64,000 bases of DNA from Candidatus Denitrolinea symbiosum (lineage in GTDB: Bacteria > Chloroflexota > Anaerolineae > Anaerolineales > Villigracilaceae), in the NCBI GenBank assembly GCA_017312345.1, contig BLAA01000004.1, positions 248,001-312,000 on the forward strand, in the 5' to 3' direction. Every line of letters begins with the position of its first letter. Positions within the stretch are counted from its first letter, which is position 1. This document shows, in pieces, positions 44,740 through 53,471 of this stretch. The notes below the pieces were generated by a model. It did no database searches and was not told where the DNA came from. It saw nothing but the letters and a program-made list of their open reading frames with translations. Position numbers and translations under genes: made by a program.

Positions 44740-45474
44740 TCACCGATATTGACGGAGCCATTCCGCCGCGGACGGATTTCCGCTTTGGGCGATCAGGCGG
44801 CGCGTCGCTTCGGTGTCGAACGGGACGCGGCGCAGGTCCACGCTCCAGACGCCCCGTTCCGCCCGCAGGATGGCGTACTCAGCCCAGGGAAGCAGGGTCG
44901 GCGCGGGACTGCCGGGGGTGTACGGCTTCTCGAAGGCGTTCCCGACGCTGCCCGGGTTGACGATAACCTGCCTCCCGCGCTTTCGCAGCATCTGAATGTG
45001 GGTATGTCCGCCCGCCAGAATTGCCGCCGACTGGCTCTCGAAGTATTTATCAACGGTTTCTTCGGGCGTGGTGGCGAGGAGAATATCCGTGTTGGACAGC
45101 GGCGAGGCATGGTAGCACAAAATTGTGGACGCGCCGTCGAAGTCCAGTTGACGCGTGGGACGGAAAGAGCGGAGGAAATCCACGTCTGTAGCCGACAACT
45201 GGCTGACGCTCCATTCCAGACTTGGGAGGAGCGGCTCGCCGATCTGCAACTCCGCCGCCCGCGCGGGTTCCAACATGGCTTCGTCGTGGTTGCCGAGGAT
45301 GCAGGGACAGCCCAGCGACTGGATCAACCCCAACGTCTCGCGCGGGCACGGACCGAGGGTGGCCGCGTCGCCGAGGAAGACGGTCGCGTCCACGCCCTCG
45401 GCGCGGACGTCGCTCAGCGCGGCTTCCAGCGCGGGCAGGTTGGCGTGGACGTCGGAGATCAAGGCGATTTTCAT
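44740..45474 (-). CDS. Calcineurin-like metallophosphoesterase
   Basis: Metallophosphoesterase of 244 residues. Metal ligands appear in ISDVHANLPAL, FLGDAATLG, LGNHDEAM and GGHTHIQM. The length and GD(A) pattern fit YfcE/DUF2437-like phosphodiesterases. The first 28 codons and leader are duplicated at 50688-50791, on the far side of the second island. Confidence 0.92.
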   Translation of the reverse strand: MKIALISDVHANLPALEAALSDVRAEGVDATVFLGDAATLGPCPRETLGLIQSLGCPCILGNHDEAMLEPARAAELQIGEPLLPSLEWSVSQLSATDVDFLRSFRPTRQLDFDGASTILCYHASPLSNTDILLATTPEETVDKYFESQSAAILAGGHTHIQMLRKRGRQVIVNPGSVGNAFEKPYTPGSPAPTLLPWAEYAILRAERGVWSVDLRRVPFDTEATRRLIAQSGNPSAAEWLRQYR

Positions 45475-45492
45475 CGCGCAGATTGTACACGA
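45389..45492. repeat. 104-bp direct repeat, copy A (5' end of phosphoesterase gene)
   Basis: This block is repeated at 50688-50791 with a single visible mismatch (caagg versus cagg at the start of the coding region). The bases beyond (to about 45535 and 50825) remain recognisably similar but diverged. The two copies bracket the AT-rich island. Confidence 0.85.
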
Positions 45493-45637
45493 ACGCCGCT
45501 TTTTTTGTTTCGCTCCTTCGTACTATGGCGGAAAATTGCTGCCGGGGGCGAGTCTTGTCGTTTCAGAATACTCCCGCTGATTTTACCAGTCCCAGCACCA
45601 AGGAAGTTAGCGTGTAGCCACTTGTGTAAAGTAAAAA

Positions 45638-46429
45638 TTACTTCACTGTTCGGTACGATTCAAGCATTTGCAACAAGGTCTCCTTGACGGCAAGATAATC
45701 TTCAAATTTAGCAGGGGCGCGCTCCAAGTTTGATCCATAGGCAAAGTGAGTGCCATCTTCAATATCAATGAAGAAGAATTCTGAATAGAGAATTTTCTTA
45801 TCACCCTCCTGTTTGTAAAGTTCCCAGCCTCGGGCAGAATAGGTGTTGCCGTTAATAGAAACCTGTTCCGATTTTTCAACGATGAGCTCATCGCCCACCC
45901 CGAAGCCCCCACACAGAACATAACCCCATGCATTAGGAGCTTGAACCAGCAAAAACCCTTCGCCGTAGGTCGCGATCACGCACAGATCGCCATATTTGTC
46001 CTGGAGTTGAAGTAAATATTCATCAAATGTCACTCCCGCTGGTAATTCTCCCGGGAAACCGTCAACACTGCTTATCTTCAATGTTGTCCCAAGTGGATAA
46101 CTGAATTCGTAATTGTAGATTGGATTTTTATAGACCAGCCATCCATCTACAATACTTGAGGTAGGTATAGTCACGGTAAACGTTGAGAGCGGCGTTAGTG
46201 ACGGTGTCTTAGGTGCAACAGGAATTTGAGGCGCTTCGGTTGATGTCAGAGTGGGAGAAGCCAGCTGTTGTTTCGCTGCAGGGGGGGCATTCAGTATTGG
46301 TTGAGTTCCGAGAACTGAAGGTGTTTCACTCATGGCAGGAGCAGTTAATTGGGGTGACGGACTACATGAAGAAAGTATCAGCGTTCCTGCCAGCAGCAGA
46401 ATGATACTTATATAAAAGTTTGACTTCAT
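45638..46429 (-). CDS. Lipoprotein with Thr/Pro linker and PsbP-like C-terminal domain
   Basis: Exported protein of 263 residues with lipobox LSSC in the signal, a Pro/Thr/Ala linker (about 25-90) and a domain starting YKNPIYNYEFSYPLGTTLK. That start resembles PsbP/Mog1-type modules (YGF-S-YP pattern) and matches the corresponding module of the neighbouring split gene. AT-rich. Function unknown. Confidence 0.7.
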   Translation of the reverse strand: MKSNFYISIILLLAGTLILSSCSPSPQLTAPAMSETPSVLGTQPILNAPPAAKQQLASPTLTSTEAPQIPVAPKTPSLTPLSTFTVTIPTSSIVDGWLVYKNPIYNYEFSYPLGTTLKISSVDGFPGELPAGVTFDEYLLQLQDKYGDLCVIATYGEGFLLVQAPNAWGYVLCGGFGVGDELIVEKSEQVSINGNTYSARGWELYKQEGDKKILYSEFFFIDIEDGTHFAYGSNLERAPAKFEDYLAVKETLLQMLESYRTVK

Positions 46430-46528
46430 AATCTAGGCCTCCATAACATAGAAGTAGGTGGGTGGTTCGAACAAAGTTGGACTTCCGATATTCAACCTCG
46501 GAAGTCCAACATACTATATTCATATCTA

Positions 46529-47098
46529 TCACCGAGGAGGATTTTTTAAGTATATGTAACCGCCGGGGGTCGTCCTAGATATCGTCCTGGTGCGCCCACA
46601 ACTTGTACACCAAAGCATCTCACTAATGGTAACGTTACTTCCACCGGTATAGTTGGAAACGTATGCTACGTGCCCTGGCGAGCCAGACCACCATGCGATG
46701 TTCGCTTGATCCGCGCGGGGTAAGCTACTACGAAGCCAACCAGAATAATTAGGTACTTGGCTCCACCAAGTTCCCGCATCACCGCGGAAAGGCACAGCTC
46801 CAAATTTGTAGTACACCCACCAAGTACAGTTACCTTTATTGTTGCAACACGGAAAAGGATTACTTGATTGAGAGTATCCGCAACATGAGGACACTAGCGG
46901 GCTGATAAGCCCTGATTCCTGTACTGCCGCTTCAACGCTTTTCCAGATTTTCTCTGGCAATTCTGCCGGAGTTGCTTTTCTGTCAGATATACCAGGAAGT
47001 TCAATCGTATTTAACATATGATGATAAACCTGTAATCCAACTCTGTTTTGGGTTACTGTGTACCATAAACGATAAACATACTTTCCGTCGCTAAAGAA
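46529..47098 (-). pseudogene. CHAP-domain secreted protein, 3' part (split by IS256)
   Basis: Encodes the C-terminal 190 residues of a disrupted gene. The CHAP/amidase-like domain shows the catalytic Cys in NNKGNCTWWVYYKFG and His in GSPGHVAYVSNYTG. The frame runs into IS sequence at its 5' side, which falsely supplies a start at 47212. Joined to the piece at 48521-48990 it restores a 343-residue secreted protein. Confidence 0.8.
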
Positions 47099-48520
47099 GA
47101 TAGTGCAAGGATTTTTCTGTAAAAGTGATCTGGCTTTCCTCGGAAGGAGAGTCCCAAAAACGGAGAAGGGGCTCTGGGAAGACAAAGTTCGGGTAAAATG
47201 AGCGCACCCCAACGGAAACGGGAACGGCGCTTCTCAAAAAGGCTGTTCTCGTTTTCATTTAGGAGGAGGGTTTTCGTCCATCGAAAGATAGACTCGACCC
47301 ATCTGCCATTCCTCATCCTGTTCCATCAGGATGGCGCTCACCAAACGCAAACAGGCGGCTTCATTGGGAAAGATGCTCACCACGTTGGTGCGCCGTCCAA
47401 TTTCGCGGTTCAAGCGTTCCTGGGTGTTGTTGGTGCGCAGTTTCCTGCGGTGCGCTTCGGGAAAGGCGAACACGGTCAGTCCTTCGGGCAGGTTGGTTTC
47501 CATCCAGTCCGCCAGGCGGGAAGCGCTTTGAGCATACTTTTGAACCGTTTGCTTCAAGTAGGCTTCGGCCGTCGGACGGTCGGGGGCATTGAACACTCTG
47601 CGAATGTCCGCGGCCACTTCTGTCAACATCTCGCGGCGAGGAACGTAGCTGGTTGCATTCTGTTGCAGATGGTATTGGCAGCGCTGCCAGAGAACGCCTC
47701 CAAACACCGCCCGCAACGCTTGCCGCAAACCAGCGTGAGCGTCGCTGGTAATCAGACGCACACCGCTCAGGCCGCGCTGGATCAGGCTTTGCAGGAAGGC
47801 GCGCCAGAAGATTTCGGCCTCACCCAGACCTATCCTCACGCCCAAAATCCTCCGTTTGCCGAGTGGATCCACTGCCTGGGCGATCAAAACGGCCGCATCT
47901 ACCACCTGTCCATCCATCCGCACTTTCTCGTAGCGGGCATCCAAAAACAGGTAGCGGATTTCTCCCAACGGTCGATTCTGCCAGGCTTCCAGCAAGACAT
48001 CCAACTCCGAGGTGGCCTTGCTCACCAGACTGCTCGATACCTGGCTGCCGCACAACTTCTCGACAATGGCATTCACTTTGCGGGTCGAGGTCCCTTGCAC
48101 ATACATCTCGGCTAACGCCATCGTCAGGGCGCGTTCACTACGCAACCCTTTTTCCAGCGCTTGTGGATAATAATCCCCAGTCCGCACTTGCGGAACGGCA
48201 AATTCAATCGCGCCCATGCGCGTCCGCACTGTTTTCGGCTTGAACCCGTTGGCTTGGTCGCGTCGCTGTTCCGAGCGTTCGTAAGGCGCCACTCCCAGGT
48301 ATTGCTGTCGCTCCGCTTTCATCGCCGCATTGACGATGACGCGCATCAACTCGGGCAAGTAATCCAAGCCTTGCTCGCTGATCTGCTCCAAAACTTCGTT
48401 TGGTAAGGTACAATCATTTTGGTAGGTCATGGTCTCTATCCTTTCTGAAGTTGAGCTTTCCGAAAGAATATACCAGACCTACCTTTTTGGCAAATTTTAC
48501 AGAAACAAGTTTACACTAAC
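47099..48520 (-). mobile_element. IS256-family insertion sequence, copy 2
   Basis: Same 1422-bp element as at 17779, in the same orientation. It is flanked by a perfect 8-bp target duplication, ctaaagaa at 47091-47098 and 48521-48528, which fixes the element ends. Confidence 0.95.
47255..48430 (-). CDS. IS256-family transposase (copy 2)
   Basis: The 391-residue product is identical to that of copy 1, with the same DDE segments (LDARYEKVR, TSDAHAGL, NTQERLNREI). Identity of the two copies suggests recent transposition. Confidence 0.95.
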   Translation of the reverse strand: MTYQNDCTLPNEVLEQISEQGLDYLPELMRVIVNAAMKAERQQYLGVAPYERSEQRRDQANGFKPKTVRTRMGAIEFAVPQVRTGDYYPQALEKGLRSERALTMALAEMYVQGTSTRKVNAIVEKLCGSQVSSSLVSKATSELDVLLEAWQNRPLGEIRYLFLDARYEKVRMDGQVVDAAVLIAQAVDPLGKRRILGVRIGLGEAEIFWRAFLQSLIQRGLSGVRLITSDAHAGLRQALRAVFGGVLWQRCQYHLQQNATSYVPRREMLTEVAADIRRVFNAPDRPTAEAYLKQTVQKYAQSASRLADWMETNLPEGLTVFAFPEAHRRKLRTNNTQERLNREIGRRTNVVSIFPNEAACLRLVSAILMEQDEEWQMGRVYLSMDENPPPK

Positions 48521-48990
48521 CTAAAGAATGTTGCGAGCATATCAACTGTGCCGCCTCGTTCCAGGAAAGACATAGCAGGGTTCCCCCAAACCTTGGCGTT
48601 GGATTTTGTAATTGGAAATGGAGCGCGTGTCTTGCTGTACCAGCCTGACCATTCTTCTAAGTTTTGTCCATTAGCCAGCCATATGTCAAGGTCAATCCAG
48701 CCTTGTGCGCCTGTGAATGTTTGCCTCTTGATAATGGCCGATTCATCTTCGTAAGGTGTTTCCTGAAATATCGTTATTACAGATTCCCAGCCAACAGGGT
48801 ATTCCAAAGAAAACCCATAATCGGAATCGCTGTAGATTTGCCATTGGGTAACCGACTCAGACGAAATAGATGCTGCAAGGACCTTTGAAATTTTGCATCT
48901 TTGATTGCCAGGGAATAAACTTAACACTACAGCCAAGGTTGTTAACAAAACCACTGTTACAATAAATGTAAAAGATCTTCCTTTTTTCAT
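48521..48990 (-). pseudogene. CHAP-domain secreted protein, 5' part (split by IS256)
   Basis: Starts with an N-terminal export signal or anchor (SFTFIVTVVLLTTLAVVL) and carries a PsbP-like module (DSDYGFSLEYPVGWES). It ends at the target duplication (MLATFF) and picks up two codons from the IS. After removing IS plus one octamer the frame continues SDGKYVYRLWYTV into the CHAP part. Intact, it would be a secreted cell-wall-type hydrolase. Confidence 0.75.
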
Positions 48991-49094
48991 TTCGATCTCC
49001 GTTTAGAATCATTGTGAATTGTTTCGCGACTCTTGATTCAAGAATAGCACGGGATCGATCAAGGTTCAATGTACGTTGGTGCAGTATTTCTATG

Positions 49095-49319
49095 TCAACG
49101 ATTGTCTTGTGTAATACGGTGTTTCCAGGCCCATACGATAGCCTCCGAACGTGATTTCACCCCAAGTTTGGAATAAATGTTAGTTGTGTGGTATTTTACC
49201 ATTCGAATTTCAACATGGAGGTATGCCGCAATTTGACGATTATCCCAGCCTCGCGCAATCAGATACAAGACCTCCAATTCCCGGCCGGTCAGTTTACTTA
49301 CCTGTTGCTGCCCAGACAT
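49095..49319 (-). CDS. Stand-alone LuxR-type HTH protein
   Basis: Regulator of 74 residues consisting of little more than a GerE/LuxR DNA-binding domain (LTGRELEVLYLIARGWDNRQ, then VKYHTTNIYSKLGV). There is no receiver or sensor domain, so it may respond to a partner or to dosage. Its AAGGA ribosome site lies within the target duplication of the adjacent IS, which cuts the gene off from its original upstream region. The secreted CHAP gene downstream could be a target. Confidence 0.85.
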   Translation of the reverse strand: MSGQQQVSKLTGRELEVLYLIARGWDNRQIAAYLHVEIRMVKYHTTNIYSKLGVKSRSEAIVWAWKHRITQDNR

Positions 49320-49330
49320 CTTTCATCCTT

Positions 49331-50303
49331 GGCTCATGTTCAGAACAAGTGATTCGGTAGAATAGGGGCATGGACTTTCCAATTGTTGAACTCATGGATC
49401 GAGATGCATGTACGGTCTGGCTAACCGAGCATTTTCATCCCGATGGATTGAAATGCCCACATTGTAAAGCTGGTCTTGAGCAGGCGACTCGATTTCGTAA
49501 GACCAAACAAAGCGGTCTGATTGTATATCGGTGCAAAGCCTGTCGTGGCATCTACAATCTCTACAGCGGAACTGCGTTTGAAGGAAGACACTTCACTCCT
49601 GAGCAAACTATCCTTTTCATTCGCGAGGTGGTGCAGGGGAAGCCAACGGCGAAGTTGTCGCGAGAATTGAGCATCAGTCGCACAACCGGGCTGACCGTGA
49701 GGCATCTGCTTCAGGCGAATGCCAAGAAGGAACAAGCGACCAAACCCTTGAGCGATCTGGAAGTCGAAACCGACGAAATGTTCCAGAACGCGGGGGAAAA
49801 AAGGAGAGTGGCACGGCGATCCGCAGGATCCGCCTCGCAAACGAGCCAATAAACGGCGCGGGCGAGGGACGTATGCGAATGATCGTCCGCCGGTCTGCGC
49901 AGTGATTGGGCGCGAAACGCGCCAAGTGCGGATCCAAGTGATGCCAGATACAAAAGGCGATAGCTTGTGTCCATTTGTCGAGAACTTTACCAGACCAGAA
50001 GCGACGCTCTACACAGATGAATACGACAGTTACAATCGCTTACAACGCGTGCGTCACACCGTCTGTCATGGAAAGAATGAATATGCACGTGATGACGATG
50101 GAGATGGCGTTCGGGAAGTCCACGTCAACTCCAACGAAGGCGGCTGGACAGGGTTGCGTAATTTCTTGCGACCCTATCGCGGTGTTCATAAAGCATACTT
50201 GTCAGGCTATGCCGCCATCCACGAATTGGCTGTGAACCATAAACGCATCTCGCCGAGTCTCGTCGCTAAACTGGTCCGTAATCACTTGTTCTGAACATGA
50301 GCC
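49331..50303 (+). mobile_element. IS1595-like insertion sequence
   Basis: The 973-bp element has near-perfect inverted repeats of 24 bp (ggctcatgttcagaacaagt and gatt) at both ends. The flanks carry a perfect direct repeat ttcatcctt (49322-49330 and 50304-50312), the target duplication. One transposase gene, split by a frameshift, fills it. Confidence 0.88.
49370..50294 (+). pseudogene. IS1595-like transposase, frameshifted
   Basis: The first frame encodes a zinc-binding N-terminus (CPHCKAG and CKAC) and the first catalytic part (LEVETDEMFQNAGEK). The second, from about 49800, carries TLYTDEYDSYNRL and the C-terminal HVNSNEGGWTGLRNFLRPY. The change of frame is at a run of six A after gggg near 49797; five A would give one continuous protein. 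This is either an indel or a recoding tract. Confidence 0.8.
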
Positions 50304-50572
50304 TTCATCCTTTCTTGTGTCCAGATACAAGATTGAATAGCCTGTCAAAGCCATCGTATCAATGTCCCGGTAGTCGTAAAGACTCGGAAAAATCCATCTG
50401 TTACATCGTAAACCAAATTATTTTGAATTTCTCGTTGGCGGATTGAACTGCAACATATCGTGATCTGAGCGTCGGCTGCGTGCCCTCGAGGCTGGTTGGG
50501 GTGTGAATGAAATCCCATGGCGGGAAGTATATCAAAATGAACAATCTCTCCCAACTCTTGTAGACTCCTTTC
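50304..50572. other. Intergenic remnant, probable former upstream region of the luxR-type gene
   Basis: No convincing gene is seen. A frame of 85 codons on the minus strand (50345-50602) lacks a ribosome site and recognisable features. Before the IS1595 insertion this stretch would have lain directly upstream of the LuxR-type gene. Confidence 0.5.
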
Positions 50573-50690
50573 ATGGACATAGACCTCGACCTTTATCGGC
50601 AAGAAGTGCGCATCTCGGCAAATCTATTGGTGAGGCTTTCGGCGATCGATATCTCGCCGGATCATCCCCAGCGGACGTTTGTTTTCATCC
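50573..50690 (+). pseudogene. 5' fragment of an alpha/beta-hydrolase gene
   Basis: About 40 codons (MDIDLDLYRQEVRISANLL, then DHPQRTFVFIHA) resemble the N-terminus of an alpha/beta hydrolase up to the oxyanion strand VFIHG, where the homology stops at the border of the 104-bp repeat. The rest of the gene is missing. It marks a recombination junction. Confidence 0.55.
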
Positions 50691-50791
50691 ACGCCCTCGG
50701 CGCGGACGTCGCTCAGCGCGGCTTCCAGCGCGGGCAGGTTGGCGTGGACGTCGGAGATCAGGGCGATTTTCATCGCGCAGATTGTACACGA
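50688..50791 (-). pseudogene. 104-bp direct repeat, copy B (truncated phosphoesterase 5' end)
   Basis: Duplicate of the start of the phosphoesterase gene (MKIALISDVHANLPALEAAL and on for eight codons) plus 18 bases of leader. It is cut at its 3' side by the hydrolase fragment. The copy cannot encode a working enzyme. Confidence 0.8.
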
Positions 50792-50859
50792 TAGCGCGGA
50801 TTTCGGCCTCGTTCCTATGTACTATGAATCGGCGATTTGCCCAACAGACTTGATAAAAT

Positions 50860-51414
50860 ATGAGCATGACAACCTACTGTGACTATTGCAATTCCCATCC
50901 CGAAGATATTTACAATCGAACTTACCACGATACGCAATACGGCTTTCCCCTCACGGAGGATCATCTGCTCTTCGAGCGGTTGATCTTCGAAATCAATCAA
51001 GCGGGACTCTCGTGGATTCTTATTCTCAAAAAGGCGGAGGCTTTTCGCAAAGCCTATCGCGGGTTCGACATCGTAAAAGTCGCCAGATTCGGGGACAAAG
51101 ACCGCGCCCGCCTCCTCTCCGACGCGGGCATCGTCCGAAACCGGCTCAAGGTCAACGCGGCCATTGTCAACGCGGGGAGGATACTCGAACTGCAAAAGGA
51201 TTTCGGCTCGTTCAAAAACTGGCTCGACGCGCATCATCCGCGTCCCAAAGACGAGTGGGTGAAGTTGTTTAGGGATACATTTGTTTTCACGGGCGGCGAG
51301 ATCGTGAACGAGTTCCTCCTGTCCACGGGCTATTTCGAAGGCGCGCACGACGCCGATTGTCCCGTCTATAAAATCGTGAGAAAGCAAAACCCGCCCTGGG
51401 CTATAATCGAATAG
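50860..51414 (+). CDS. tag: DNA-3-methyladenine glycosylase I
   Basis: Base-excision repair glycosylase of 184 residues. EINQAGLSWILILKK carries the helix-hairpin core, and the zinc-binding residues are in YCDYC, YHDTQYG and GAHDADCP. A gataaaat -10 candidate is within ten bases of the ATG and a second in-frame ATG is two codons in, so the leader is very short. Confidence 0.92.
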   Translation: MSMTTYCDYCNSHPEDIYNRTYHDTQYGFPLTEDHLLFERLIFEINQAGLSWILILKKAEAFRKAYRGFDIVKVARFGDKDRARLLSDAGIVRNRLKVNAAIVNAGRILELQKDFGSFKNWLDAHHPRPKDEWVKLFRDTFVFTGGEIVNEFLLSTGYFEGAHDADCPVYKIVRKQNPPWAIIE

Positions 51415-51524
51415 GCATCTTGCGAATGTGCGCTTGAAAGCGCATAATACACTCTGCGTAAGAGACGTTCTCTAACGTCGGATGGCTTATGCAGGATGTT
51501 TAAATAAACTTTGGACTATTTCTT

Positions 51525-52307
51525 ATGCCACTGCAAACCATTTCCACAGCCGAACCGTTCTTCCTCCCAGGCGACGCGTCCAAGCCCGCCTGCCTCCTCA
51601 TCCACGGATTCACTGGCACGCCCAAGGAGATGCGTTGGATGGGCTACTATCTCAACGCGCGCGGCCATGCCTGTCTCGGTGTGCGCCTCGCGGGACACGC
51701 CACGCGTCCCAAAGACATGGCGCGGTCGCGCTGGACGGATTGGACGGCCTCCGTCGAGGACGGTTACAACCTCCTGCGCGGCGTATCGGACAGGATCTTT
51801 CTCGTCGGGCTTTCGATGGGCGGCGTGTTGTCCCTGCTCATGTCTACGCGGCTGGACGCGGCGGGCGTCGTCGCCATGTCCACGCCAGCCGAGTTGCCCG
51901 CGCCGTATCCCGCCTGGACGATGAAAGCGCTCAGTTATTTCAAGACCTATATCCGCAAAAGCAGGGGCGCGCCCGACGAAGGCTGGTTCGACAAGGAGGC
52001 GTGGAAGGACCATATCTCGTATCCGCTCAACCCCATCCGCTCGGCGGCCGAATTGCAGACGATGCTCGGACGGATGCGCTCCGCTTTGCCGAAGGTGAAC
52101 GTCCCCGTGTTGTTGATCCACTCCAAAGACGATACGTACGTCCCCTCGGACAGTATGCCGAAAATTTACGCGCGCCTGGGCGCGTCGGACAAGGAAATGC
52201 TCTGGGTGACGGGAAGCGGCCACGTCGTCACGCGCGACGCGGCGCGGGGTCAGGTCTTCGAGGCCGCGGCCGCGTTCATCCAGCGGGTCGCAAAATCCAC
52301 AAAATAA
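51525..52307 (+). CDS. Alpha/beta hydrolase (carboxylesterase type)
   Basis: Serine hydrolase of 260 residues. LLIHGFTGTPKEMR is the oxyanion region, GLSMGG the nucleophile elbow, HSKDDTYVP the acid and TGSGHVVTRD the histidine. The pattern resembles Est30-type carboxylesterases or monoacylglycerol lipases. The MFS gene follows after 15 bases. Confidence 0.9.
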   Translation: MPLQTISTAEPFFLPGDASKPACLLIHGFTGTPKEMRWMGYYLNARGHACLGVRLAGHATRPKDMARSRWTDWTASVEDGYNLLRGVSDRIFLVGLSMGGVLSLLMSTRLDAAGVVAMSTPAELPAPYPAWTMKALSYFKTYIRKSRGAPDEGWFDKEAWKDHISYPLNPIRSAAELQTMLGRMRSALPKVNVPVLLIHSKDDTYVPSDSMPKIYARLGASDKEMLWVTGSGHVVTRDAARGQVFEAAAAFIQRVAKSTK

Positions 52308-52322
52308 AAACCGAGGATATTT

Positions 52323-53456
52323 TTGAATCGCAGTCTTTTCTTCGTCGCGCTGGCGCTCTTCGTTTGGGGCGTCGGCGAGGGGATGTTTTTTAATTTCGCG
52401 CCGATCTATATGCAGCAGCTCGGCAGCGACCCGCAGCAGATCGGGCTGATTTTGGGCGGGTTCGGCGCGGCGATGGCGGTGACGCACGTCCCCGCGGGTT
52501 TTCTCGCGGACCGTTTTGGGCGCAAGCCGCTGCTGATCGCGGCCTGGGCGCTGGGACTGCTTGCCACCGTGGTCATGGCGCTCGCCCGCACGATCTGGCC
52601 TTTCGTGGCTGGATATCTGATCTACGGCCTGACGGCTTTCGTCTCCTCGCCGCTCAGCAGTTACATGACCGCGGCGCGCGGTAAATGGACCGTCGGGCAG
52701 ACCCTCACGTTTACGACAACCATGTTCAGTTCGGGCATGGTGATCGGACCGCTCCTCGGCGGCTGGATTGGCGACCGCTTCGGCCTGCGCGCGATCTACG
52801 CCGCGGCCGCGGGCATCTTCATCGCCTCGAACGCGATTCTGCTGTTCATCGAAAACCAGCCGATTGACCGTCACGACCCTGTCAATCCGCCCGTAAGCCT
52901 GCTGTCGAATACGCGCTTCCTGCGTTTCCTCCTCGTGGTTGGACTGGGCGTCTTCGCCATGTATCTCGCCCAGCCGCTCGCACCCAATTTCCTGCGGACC
53001 GAGCGCGGACTTTCTCTGAGCCAGGCGGGACTGATCTTCACCGCGGGCGCTTTCGGCAACGCCCTATTAAGTTTCCTGCTCGGACAGATTTCCCCGCGCG
53101 CGGGGTATCCGATCTCGCAGGCTTTGGTGGGACTGTTCGCCTTTCTCCTGTGGCGCGGCGGCGGACTGCCCCTGTTCGCGCTCGGCTATTTTCTGCTGGG
53201 CGGATTCCGCGCCGCGCGTCCGCTGGCGCTGGCGCAGGCGCGCGAGCTCATCCACGAATCGCAAATGGGATTATCCTACGGTATGATGGAGACCGTCGCC
53301 GCGATCGTTTTCATTCTGACGCCGCCGCTGGCGGGATACTTGTACGAACGCGACCCGTACCTCGTGTATCCCATCGCCATCGGGTTGATCTCCCTCTCTG
53401 TCCTCGTCGCCGTCCTCTTCGCCCCGCGCCCTCAACCGCTGGCGACCGATCGCTGA
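52323..53456 (+). CDS. Major facilitator superfamily transporter
   Basis: Permease of 377 residues with about twelve membrane segments; the loop 2-3 motif appears as GFLADRFGRKPLL and its echo as GGWIGDRFGLRA. Substrate unknown. Translation begins at TTG with GAGGA upstream. Likely co-transcribed with the esterase and the MBL gene that follows by 15 bases. Confidence 0.9.
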   Translation: MNRSLFFVALALFVWGVGEGMFFNFAPIYMQQLGSDPQQIGLILGGFGAAMAVTHVPAGFLADRFGRKPLLIAAWALGLLATVVMALARTIWPFVAGYLIYGLTAFVSSPLSSYMTAARGKWTVGQTLTFTTTMFSSGMVIGPLLGGWIGDRFGLRAIYAAAAGIFIASNAILLFIENQPIDRHDPVNPPVSLLSNTRFLRFLLVVGLGVFAMYLAQPLAPNFLRTERGLSLSQAGLIFTAGAFGNALLSFLLGQISPRAGYPISQALVGLFAFLLWRGGGLPLFALGYFLLGGFRAARPLALAQARELIHESQMGLSYGMMETVAAIVFILTPPLAGYLYERDPYLVYPIAIGLISLSVLVAVLFAPRPQPLATDR

Positions 53457-53471
53457 AAACAGGATTTAGCC

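Noticed and set aside
47099..47212. N-terminus of the CHAP protein starting at 47212
   Set aside because: These codons are IS256 end sequence; the true upstream half lies beyond the element.
50345..50602. 85-codon minus-strand frame
   Set aside because: No ribosome site, no recognisable features, and it crosses a recombination remnant.
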